From: Sacculina carcini
Lineage: Eukaryota; Arthropoda; Thecostraca; Sacculinidae
Assembly: GCA_916048095.2 (NCBI GenBank)
Contig: OU696578.1
Location: forward strand, 7,220,545 to 7,284,544
Length of the DNA stretch: 64,000 nucleotides
Direction of reading: 5' to 3'
Made by a program: the position numbers and the translations under genes. Under the pieces are notes generated by a model. It did no database searches, was not told the origin of the DNA, and saw only the letters and a list, made by a program, of their open reading frames with translations. Of the stretch, positions 35,319 through 43,602 are shown one piece after another (the first letter of the stretch is position 1; the number at the start of each line of letters is the position of its first letter).

Positions 35319-35561
35319 ATGAAAACTCGTCACAATCAGAGATGAGTCATTGAATTTCTTCACAAGGAAGCGAATGAACCCATTGACATTCACCGATGGC
35401 TGAAGAAATTCTATGAACTAGACACGGTGGATGTAAGCACAGTTAGGGGACGGGTCTGTCGTTTTGATAGCGGTGAAAGTGATGAGGCCAATAAAGACAG
35501 TGCCAGAAGACGGTGCACATCACTTTTTCCTCTGATGTCTGGCTGCGATTTCCTTCTCTAG
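35319..35561 (+). pseudogene. mariner-like transposase N-terminus, left arm
   Basis: ATG at 35319, a TGA eight codons later, then an open register with VIEFLHKEANEPIDIHRWLK and DTVDVSTVRGRVCRFDSGES, ending in TAG at 35559-35561. This is the N-terminal helix-turn-helix of mariner-family transposases (R-x-VI-x-FLH-x-EG, then STVRRWV-x-RF). The DDD catalytic region is absent. It sits in the SMC6 intron between exons 3 and 4 and is paired with an inverted copy just downstream. Confidence 0.8.
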
Positions 35562-35599
35562 TGTTCGAGTGGTGGCATATCAGTGGCTGTATTTTGGTG

Positions 35600-35790
35600 A
35601 TGTCCCGTCACCAGTGGCGACGCGCTCTTTAAATCCCCAGCATAGAAGTTCAAGCCACAGACATCAGCGGGAAAAGTGACGTGTACCGTCTTCTGGCACC
35701 GTGTTTATTGTCCACATCACTTTTGCCGCTATGAAAACGACTTAACCATCTCCTAACTGTGCTCGCATCCACCGCGTCTGCTTCATGGAT
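35600..35790 (-). pseudogene. mariner-like transposase N-terminus, inverted right arm
   Basis: On the - strand the register reads NIHEADAVDASTVRRWLSRF, then HSGKSDVDN, then ARRRYTSLFPLMS, homologous to the left arm (DTVDVSTVRGRVCRF, then ARRRCTSLFPLMS). DNA identity over about 125 bp is roughly 80-85% by eye. The two arms face each other around a centre at about 35580, so the pair is a fold-back structure. Confidence 0.78.
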
Positions 35791-35840
35791 GTTGTATTAA
35801 AACACGGCCTGAATGGCTGGGATATACGCTATGCACACAG

Positions 35841-35962
35841 GTCGTGTGGTGTCCCGCGAGCGACGTGAACTGGCCTGCATTCTCGACTCGTTCAACATTC
35901 AGGTGGACAATCCGGTCACCATTCTCACCCAGGAGACGTCCAAGAATTTCCTGCGCACCGAC
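35841..35962 (+). CDS. SMC6 coding exon 4 (signature NIQVDNP)
   Basis: Contains [20 protein letters not shown], then [15 protein letters not shown]. The FNIQVDNPV-x-(I/V)LTQE string is diagnostic of SMC6 and separates it from SMC5 (which has GF-x-ENPV-x-x-LPQ). The glutamine of the Q-loop lies in LTQE. The acceptor is CACACAG at 35840, the donor GAC/GTGAGA at 35963, phase 0. Confidence 0.95.
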
Positions 35963-36119
35963 GTGAGAGCTTTTTCCGCGTTGAATGTTGATCTTGTGCT
36001 AGAACAGGGATACGATACGCCCTGAGGGTGTGGGAGCCAAAGACCGGGGTCTGGCACTCGATTTTTGGGTACCGGTATATATTATCAATGGTTTATATAT
36101 AATGAAATTATCAATGGTT

Positions 36120-36345
36120 AATGTTTGTTTCTAGTAATCCGAATGTAAAGTACAGTAAAATCAAGCGATTGAAATACTCGTGGACCTGGAAGACACACTG
36201 GCAAATAATAGGATTGGTGATAATTATTTGAACAGTCAAGTAAATGAGGTATGAAACCATATACGACAATCCATTGGGGTGTGGGACCATAAAGAAGTTG
36301 AAAATCCCTGTGTTGGATGATGGGGTATATCTACTAGAATTGTGT
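36120..36345 (-). repeat. Dispersed repeat, copy 2
   Basis: Reverse complement of the repeat at 5400-5575, with shared TTACTTGACTGTTCAAATAA and TTATCACCAATCCTAT strings (read on the - strand). It lies in the SMC6 intron between exons 4 and 5. Type unknown. Confidence 0.6.
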
Positions 36346-36369
36346 CGTTTCCGATTGAAAATTTCGCGG

Positions 36370-36630
36370 TTGTGTATGCATGTGTGTTGTATGTGTGTGC
36401 ATGCGTGTATGTACGTGTGGTGTGTGTTTTGTGCGTGTATGTGTGCGTGTGTATTGTGTGTGTGTATGTGTGTGTGTATGTGTATGTGTTGCATGTGTGT
36501 GTGTGTGTGTCTTGTGTGTGTATGTGTATGTACGTGTATGTGTTGCATGTGTGCGTCCTATGTGTGTGTGTGTGTGTATGTATGGGCTGCATGTGTATGT
36601 GTTGAACGTGTGTGTGTGTGTGTGTCGTGA
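36370..36630. repeat. TG-rich microsatellite before SMC6 exon 5
   Basis: About 260 bp of TGTGTGTATG/TGTGTTGCATG variants ending four to ten bases before the acceptor CGTGACAG. Confidence 0.9.
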
Positions 36631-36633
36631 CAG

Positions 36634-36756
36634 GATCCTCAGCTGAAGTACAGGCTGTTCCTGCGCGCCACTTGCATGGAACAGATTCGCCGAGACTATG
36701 ACCTGGCACAGACCAACATTGACACCGCGCAAATGATATTCGCCGACAAGAAACAG
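36634..36756 (+). CDS. SMC6 coding exon 5 (head to coiled coil)
   Basis: DPQLKYRLFLRATCMEQIRR, then DYDLAQTNIDTAQMIFADKK matches the family segment KY-x-FFMKAT-x-LEQ at the point where the head leads into the ascending coiled coil. Forty-one codons, phase 0 at both ends. The acceptor TCGTGACAG follows a TG-rich tract of about 260 bp; the donor is CAG/GTACTG. Confidence 0.92.
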
Positions 36757-37700
36757 GTACTGCACAATTGATTGCAGTCGAGAAAGTCGACTTAAAATTG
36801 CTTGGCATGGAAGTGTGATATGAGATGGTGTCTTTTCCGATCTGTAGCGTATCAGACGGCACATTTATTTGCTGATGGCAATATATTGCGCAGGCTCAAA
36901 TACACACGAAACAGACACTCGCACACTCACACACACACACATCGGTAATATTAAAATGAGTCACAAATGAAATGGTGTAACACTATATATTAATATATGT
37001 CCAGCAAGTAATCTCTGCACCGCTCTTTGATGATATAACGCTGGCACACAACATAAGTTACGTGGGAAACTCCTCGCTAAATGTTCACATAAAATAATAG
37101 AGTTTGTGTGATTCATTTATCGTTGATTTTGGCAATTATGCCCATAGTTTAATCAAAAATTATAATCCATTTTTTTTCATGGTGGGCTTAATGACCAAAC
37201 ATATTTCCGAATGAGAAAAATTCACTCTGCCAAAGTTTTATTTATCCAAAAGAACAAGCTTCATTGTAGTATGAATTATATCAATGTTAATAATGTACAA
37301 ATATGTGCAATAGCTTGATGAAAAACGTAATTCATAGGAAAGGACGGATTTTTTCTCAAAATATTGTTCATGTAGAACAAACAGAACATTTGAAATATAC
37401 TACCGGTGAAAAATTCAAATTTTTAGTGGACTTATTGGACCGTACTACTAAAAACCTAGTATATCAGGCCTGAAAAGTGTCATTGGCTTAATGGCTGGCA
37501 CCTATTGTAGCCAATCCACACTTTATTTATCGTCGCCAAACATTGTCACCGGCTTACTGCATGCATTGTGTGCACTGTTCATGCACGCAGGCTGTGGATA
37601 CATTCACCCGCACCAAGTCAGCTTTTATTTATGAGCAAGAATGATAGGAAAACGCGAATACATCTGAGCGTACATCTATATGTGCTTGTGGGCATGTGTT
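36757..37700. other. SMC6 intron 5, no element recognised
   Basis: AT-rich intron sequence. No repeat family or alternative exon recognised. Confidence 0.5.
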
Positions 37701-37705
37701 AATGT

Positions 37706-37725
37706 GTGTTAATGTGTGTGTGTGT

Positions 37726-37773
<48 letters not shown>
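37706..37773. repeat. (TG)n microsatellite before SMC6 exon 6
   Basis: Near-pure TG tract, about 40 bp upstream of the acceptor at 37810. Confidence 0.95.
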
Positions 37774-37774
<1 letters not shown>

Positions 37775-37810
37775 GTTTATTTCATTGCGCGCGGTTGGAC
37801 GCGCGTACAG

Positions 37811-37930
37811 GGATTGGCGTCGTTTCGTGTGAACGTTGAGAGAATGGAGCGACAACTGAGCGTGTTCAGAAACATTGACCGACTCAACGAACAAATCACC
37901 ACACTCAACACGCAAATACACTGGGCCAAG
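37811..37930 (+). CDS. SMC6 coding exon 6 (ascending coiled coil)
   Basis: Forty codons: GLASFRVNVERMERQLSVFR, then NIDRLNEQITTLNTQIHWAK. Heptad pattern, ending in the H-x-(A/W)A-type motif where family members have (E/I)-x-WA. The acceptor is CGCGTACAG at 37810, with a (TG)n run ending about 40 bp upstream. The donor is AAG/GTGTGTAC. Phase 0. Confidence 0.85.
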
Positions 37931-38073
37931 GTGTGTACACTTTTCCACGTGTCTGCGCGTGGCTGTGTGTGTGTGTGTGCGTGTGTGTGTGTCTGGATGC
38001 CTGATGTGTGTGTATGTTTGTGTACTTATGTCCATATAGGTATGTGAATGTGTGTATATGCTTGTGTGTGTTT

Positions 38074-38830
38074 CTGTACCGATTTGCGCTAAACCGTTAA
38101 GTCAACGTAAGCTAAATAGGCTCCGCCCACCGGATTATCCCAGGCGCGCCGAGATGGATGTGGCTCCGCTCAGTGTGGCAAGAAAAAGTTTGTGAGCCGT
38201 CATTGCAGGAAATAAGTGCAACGCTTCAATTTCTCTGCGCGTTGCTTAGAATTTAGTGAATTTCAAGGCGTAAAGTAGCCTAGATTTTTTTGTCGTTTTG
38301 AGATGATCGTTCGAGCCTTTTTCTAAACATGATTTTTAAGGTTCTTTGGCGTGTTCTAGATAGTCTGGAAAATAATAATATATGTTTATTAATTTAATTG
38401 CAGTGTTAATAAAACCTTAGACATTCATTGCTTCACTTTAATTAGAAATATGCTGGTTTAGCTCGATTTTATGTACTGCGATTCCGATGTTCGACAAAGA
38501 ACAACTTTTCAAAGATGGTTAAGGCTCTTCTAGTGTGCATTTTTCAATATTTTTGAATTATTTCTATTTATTTCTATTTTTGTCTCGCCGACAAAACAAT
38601 AAGAATTATTATACCCAAGTAACATTTATTATTGCAATATTACTTTTTGAACATCGCACTGTTCTAGTGTTATTTTTGACAACTGCCTTTACGTTGTTAG
38701 GTGAGGATAGGCTGGTTAGGTTAGGTTTCCGCCGTTAGAGAGCGCTAGTATCGCAGTGGACGTAGCGCGCCTGTTAGCTCCGCCTCCATTTTGTTTAGCG
38801 CGCTTTTTGTTTAGCGCAAATGGGGTAGTG
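38074..38830. mobile_element. Putative TIR element in SMC6 intron 6
   Basis: ATTTGCGCTAAAC at 38082-38094 and GTTTAGCGCAAAT at about 38809-38821 are exact inverted repeats; both continue outward with TACC/GGTA-like bases. Additional subterminal GCTCCGCCC / CTCCGCCTCC and TAGCGCGC strings occur at both sides. At about 750 bp it has no transposase. The target duplication is unclear, so class and exact ends are uncertain. Confidence 0.6.
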
Positions 38831-39305
38831 CCTCTGTAGGGATGCGTTTATTGGTGTGTATATGTGTGTGTTCGTTTGTGTGTGTCTGTGTGTTTTTGTG
38901 TGTGTCTGTGTATTAATGTGTGAATATATACGTGTGTGTTTTTTATTGTTAATTCAAATTTATCCCACTTCTCACCTTGTTTTATATACAGTGAATATTT
39001 GTCGTTTCATATCTAGACAAATATTGGGCAAATCTTTCTAACCTTGGCTTATATCAGTTGTGTTTATGTATCGTCTTTGTTCGATGAGCTTGTGTATTTA
39101 AGCTTTTGCTTTTTGCTTTTTCCCATTTTAGCACGGCTCTATTGTCATATTTTCGGTTTTTAATGTCAACATCAATTTGTTTGTACGTTTAGTGATTCAA
39201 TGTCATTTTGTGTCTATTTTTCGCATGCTACACGCTGCTACATATGTGTGTGTGCGTGTGTGTGTGCGTGTGTGTGTGCGTGTGTGTGTGTGCTCGTGTG
39301 TGTAG

Positions 39306-39436
39306 GTGAAAGAGGCAGAGGAGGCGGTAGAGAGAGCGTGTGAGCAGCGCGTGGCTCATGAGCGTCTGGTTGCCAAGGCTGACACGCTTAAGCAGAGTTG
39401 CCAAACTAAGCTGCAAGACCAGACACAAAAAACTCG
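39306..39436 (+). CDS. SMC6 coding exon 7 (coiled coil)
   Basis: Forty-three codons plus two bases of coiled coil (VKEAEEAVERACEQRVAHER, then LVAKADTLKQSCQTKLQDQT). The acceptor GTGTGTAG ends a (TG)n tract without a pyrimidine run. The donor is CG/GTGTGTATG, itself the start of another TG tract. The reading is supported by open phase continuity with neighbours rather than by strong sequence identity, as expected for SMC coils. Confidence 0.78.
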
Positions 39437-39923
39437 GTGTGTGTATGTGTGTGTGTGTATGTGTATGTGTGCGAAACTATATACATCCATAGGTAAATAC
39501 GTACACTTACACAAGCACGAACACACGCATACATACACACACAAGCGCACACACATACATACACATATATGCGTCCTGACCTCACACTCTGGTAAGTCAT
39601 ATATGGACGGATGCTTTTTGACAGACAATTAAGGTGCCGTAGCTAGACTAATTGAGACACAAACACCGCACGCATTACTATTACACAAGAACCAGTATAT
39701 GTATTGATGCATTTATTTAATACTATTCATTTATAATTAAATGCATTTTTGACGACAACATTCAAACCAGAGTGTATTCATCAGTTGATCTTTCCAAACA
39801 CATTCATCTACGCACGGTCCACTAATATCAACCAGCACAATTCACACAAATAGCATACCGGCACTGTTTGTGTGTATGTATGTGTATGTGTATGTGTATG
39901 TGTGTGTGTGTGTTGACGGACAG

Positions 39924-40127
39924 CGAGCTGGAGGAGCAGTTGGAGGCGGCCAGTCAACAGCTGCGTGAAAAGCAGCTGCAACACGACCAGCTGAAGGAGC
40001 AGCTGGCCAGTTGTCGGCAGCAGTTGGCGACAGCTGCCGGGGAGACGAGGCAGGCTGCTGCGCGCACCGCCGGCTGCCGTCAAGACCGCGACAATCTGCA
40101 CCGCGAAATAGAGCGCGTCAGAAAGAC
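39924..40127 (+). CDS. SMC6 coding exon 8 (coiled coil)
   Basis: Sixty-eight codons of Gln/Leu/Arg-rich coil (ELEEQLEAASQQLREKQLQH, then DQLKEQLASCRQQLATAAG). The first base completes the split codon from exon 7, and two bases are left at the donor GTGTGTGC at 40128. The acceptor GACGGACAG lies about 10 bp after a TG tract. GC-rich codon use (CTG, CAG, GCC) contrasts with the AT-rich surroundings and marks it as host coding sequence. Confidence 0.8.
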
Positions 40128-40136
40128 GTGTGTGCT

Positions 40137-40600
40137 TCACTCTCTCTCTCTCTCTCTCTCACTCTCTCACTCTATACTGTCAGACTCTCTCTCACTCTAT
40201 ACTCTCAGAATCTCACTCTCTCTCTCAATAGTCTTCCATTTCTGTAGCTTCTCTGGTTGTTTCTCTATGTGTTCGCTGGCTGTTTTTCTCTCACTTTCCT
40301 GTCTCTGTCGTCGCTGATTCCTTCTCTATTCTTCCTGACTCCCAATTTTCCCTGACTCCATTTGGGCTATTTAACTGTCCCTCTAGCTTTATTGACGCTT
40401 TCTTTCTCTAGATTCCCTGATTCTCTCTATCTCGGTTTCCTGAATATTTCCTCCAGTTCCCTGACTCTTTCTCTGGTTTCCCCGAATATCTTTCGCTCTC
40501 TATCTTCCCTGACTGTTGTTTTCACGGCCAGTTTTCTGTCGCTTACTGGCCTTTCTCTTATCCCTTCTCTCTCTCTCTTCTGCTTCTCCATCTTTCTACG
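40137..40600 (+). repeat. (CT)n and polypyrimidine-rich tract
   Basis: CTCTCTCT runs at 40137-40230, followed by several hundred bases rich in TTCCCTGACT- and TTTCTCT-type motifs with a loose repetition of CCCTGA(C/T)T. It starts about 10 bp after the exon 8 donor. Confidence 0.8.
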
Positions 40601-40774
40601 ATACTGTTGCCGGCGTTCACTGCTTGCTTGCGAGCGCTGGCTCGATTTGTCTTGAATTGGTGAAGTATTTCGACAACTTTCTCAGTATCTTGATTCTTAT
40701 GGGTGTTTTTTCTATTTCTCATTATCTATATTTTCCGTTCTGTTCGTACGTTTTTCCCTTTTTTCTTGTTTTAT

Positions 40775-41485
40775 GTAAAATCGACCCTCTAAATAGCGGA
40801 ATCGAAAAGACCGATAAATAATTGGGTGTGTGTTCTGCAGCGATGATTATCAATCTTGTTTACTGTGAATCGTTCACAAAATATTCCCTTATTATTTGCC
40901 GGTTTGCATTTTGCTCAAACGATTCTTCAATACTCGTCATAACCCCACAAAACTATTCAGCTGCGTGGCGTTCTCCTCTGGACGTTATGGATTTGCTATG
41001 CTGCAGCTTGCAGAAGAGCGCCGTTTCATCAATGTTTCATCAACACATCATTAATCCTCGATGCAATAGTAATCGGAATCCACCAAATACGAGCTCCTAG
41101 GCGGCCGCCTAGTCTGTTCATGTTTAAGGCTGGCTGTGATATGTCACTCGTCTCTACCAATCAGTTTGCAAAAGTCAATTGTTGTCAGTCGACAAGCTGG
41201 CGTCAAGCGTATTCCAAGTCAACGTATTCCATACTCCATTTAAAAATCACATTTAATAATCGCTCGTTTTCCGCTATTGGGGGGTGTGTCATATGAAAAG
41301 TGACCAATAGATTATTCCGCTATTTGGAGATGTCCGCTATTTCAATTCCGTTATAGGGAGATGTAAGTAACATGATATTTGATAGGCTTGTGATGGGAAC
41401 CAAGGAAGCATTCCGCTATTTAGAGGTTCATTATTTAGAGGTCCGTTATTAGGAGGTGAGTTATTTGAAGCTCCGCTATTTGTAT
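40775..41485. repeat. pogo/Tigger-like repeat region
   Basis: CCCTCTAAATAGCGGAAT at about 40784 is opposed by TTCCGCTATTTAGAGGT at about 41408, with more TCCGCTATTT copies between 41265 and 41480. CCTCTAAATAGCGGA-type sequence is characteristic of pogo/Tigger terminal regions. Ends and TA duplications could not be fixed. A small open frame inside (40822-41100) has no support as a gene. Confidence 0.45.
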
Positions 41486-41608
41486 GTAGCAATGTTTATA
41501 TTTGATGTATATAAATTTTATTCGTATATCTTTTTTAATACTCATTTATTGTTGTAGCTGTGCATTGTGTAAACGTATGGTAGCAGTAGATGAGAAATAG
41601 AAACTAGT

Positions 41609-42642
41609 GTTCGCAATCTTGGTACTATCTTTGTTTCATCTCTCTCATTCTCGGACAATATCACCTCTGTTGCTCGCACTTGCCGTCTTATTCTACGCTC
41701 ACTCTATCCTATTCGTCCATTTCTTGATAGATACTCTGCTGTCAGCCTTATTCATGCCCTCATATTCTCAAGACTCGACTACTGTAACTGTCTATACTAT
41801 CATGCTCCTCGTTCTCATCTCAAAGTTCTCCAACGAGTTCTTAATCAATGCTGCCGCTTTGTCTTTCATCCTACTCCTTGTCGTCATACATATCATTTCC
41901 TCTTCCAGCTCCGTTGGCTTTCTATCATCCCTCGAATACACTATCATCTATGTTGTCTTATTTACAAACTTTTCCATAATCCTCATGAACCTTCCTACCT
42001 CTCTGATCTTCTCACTCCCACTACTTCTTTCTCTTCTCGCCGCCACCTTCCTCTTCACTGTCCTCGTGCCACCAATGAGTCTCCCTGGTCCTCAAAATCA
42101 CTGTTCTTCCTTGGTCCTCGCCTCTATAACTCTCTTCCTACTCACATCACCGCATCTTCTTCTCTCAACTCTTTTTCTCATCAACTTCGTCAATATCTAT
42201 TTGACCTCTCTTTTGACTCTGTTTCTCACTCACTTACTTCATTCGCCACTTTGTAAATACTGATGCGTTTATATTTTGTTCTATTTGTTGACTTGGTCAT
42301 TATTGCTGGCTTGTTCTGTTCCCGGTGCACAGTCAACTGTTATCTTTTATATCTGTATCTTTCTAGTCTTACTGGTATATTCTCTATCCTGCGTGTCTGA
42401 TCGTGTGATTCTGATTTATCGTGATTTGTTTTCCCATTCTTACTTATGGTGCCCCATGTGTATGTGTATGTTTTGCTTATGTATGTGTGTGTATGTCTGT
42501 GTATGTGTGTGTGTGTGCATTATGTGTTCTAACTGTTGTCACATGTTTATCTCCATCGTTGTGTTTGCCTTTTTAATTTTGTCGCGCTTCTGTGCATATT
42601 AGCGCTATAACAAATACATTGATTGATTGATGGATTGATAGA
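41609..42642 (+). mobile_element. 5'-truncated CR1/L2-like LINE end in SMC6 intron 8
   Basis: An uninterrupted 215-codon register (41609 to TAA at 42254-42256) reads VRNLGTIFVSSLSFSDNITS, FSRLDYCNCLYYHAPRSHLK, FQLRWLSIIPRIHYHLCCLI, EPSYLSDLLTP and GPRLYNSLPTHITA. This is the region C-terminal to the reverse transcriptase of CR1/L2/Rex-type LINEs. The 3' UTR ends in an (ATTG)n/(TTGA)n tail at about 42619-42642. It is on the sense strand of SMC6. The 5' part, with endonuclease and catalytic RT, is missing. Confidence 0.83.
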
Positions 42643-42955
42643 GCGTCAGTGGTGCGCACACAAACACACATTTGTCACTAACATCACAGTATGTTCCCAC
42701 ATTGATAATGACCAGATGATTGCGTGATCAGTACAGATTTGTCAGCACTCGGGAGAAAACAGAGACTAGGTCACCATGTAGCAAGTGAGTGCGGAGAAGA
42801 AGGTGGAAGATAGGATTAGGAACAACAGAGTTAGGAACTGCAACGTTAGAGATAGGATCACGACTTGATACATTTATTTCATTCAACTTGTGTTTGGAAC
42901 CGGCACTCGAGCGTTATCGCATAAAACAACTTCAAGAGGCCTGGCCCACAAGACT

Positions 42956-43010
42956 ATAACTCCAACAACATACAACAACATACAACAACATACAACAACA
43001 TACAACGCTG
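42956..43010. repeat. 10-bp tandem repeat
   Basis: Four to five copies of CATACAACAA. Confidence 0.85.
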
Positions 43011-43178
43011 GCACATTTGGTGCCGTTCTCTACACCGTCAACATATCTGCTACATTTTAGCATCAACCATATTTGTCTTCCTTTTTCGGTATTCTTTTTC
43101 CCCTCCTAGCTACACCAACGTCAACCTATATATTCCTATGTGAATGCATGTGTGTGTGTATGTGTGTGTGCATACCAG

Positions 43179-43375
43179 CGACTACGCCGAGATATACGAG
43201 CGTCAGCGAGTCAGTCAGCAGCGCGTGCAACAGCTGGACGAGTCGGTGCAACAGCTGAATGCGCGCCAAAATACGCGCGCAACTCACGCACAACACGTGG
43301 CCGCATCGGTTGAACAGGCGCGCCGGCAACTACATCAGGCTCAGGCCGACTACAATGCCGCGCGCCGACAACTGG
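43179..43375 (+). CDS. SMC6 coding exon 9 (coiled coil), last one visible
   Basis: DYAEIYERQRVSQQRVQQLD, then ESVQQLNARQNTRATHAQHV and QARRQLHQAQADYNAARRQL: continuous coiled coil with GC-rich codons. The acceptor is GTGTGCATACCAG at 43178, following a TG tract. The donor is G/GTGTGTATG at 43376, which starts the TG tract into which the LINE is inserted. Phase 1 at the end. Cumulative length to here is about 446 codons, whereas SMC6 is usually about 1,050-1,150 residues. The hinge, descending coil, signature and Walker B motifs must lie downstream of this window. Confidence 0.8.
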
Positions 43376-43602
43376 GTGTGTATGTGTGTATGTGTGTGTG
43401 CGTGTGTGTATGTGTGCGTCAATCAATCAATCAATCAATGCTTTATTGCAATCGCTGGGCACGCGCTTTTCATTGCAATATATACATACATAATACTAAC
43501 ATACATATATATAAATACACACATACATACATGTATGAACATACACACAAATACATACATACACATACACAAACATGGTAGCATTTATCGTTAAAATATA
43601 TA

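Noticed and set aside
36111-36548. - strand frame with NRLILLYFTFG, which resembles a peptide from 5350-5568
   Set aside because: The shared peptide comes from a dispersed DNA repeat present in opposite orientations. The remainder is (CA)n translation.
41607-42263. 218-residue hydrophobic open frame that looks like a membrane protein
   Set aside because: Another register of the same strand (41609-42256) encodes clear LINE C-terminal motifs (RLDYCNCL, LRWLSI, PSYLSDLL). The hydrophobic frame is its shadow.
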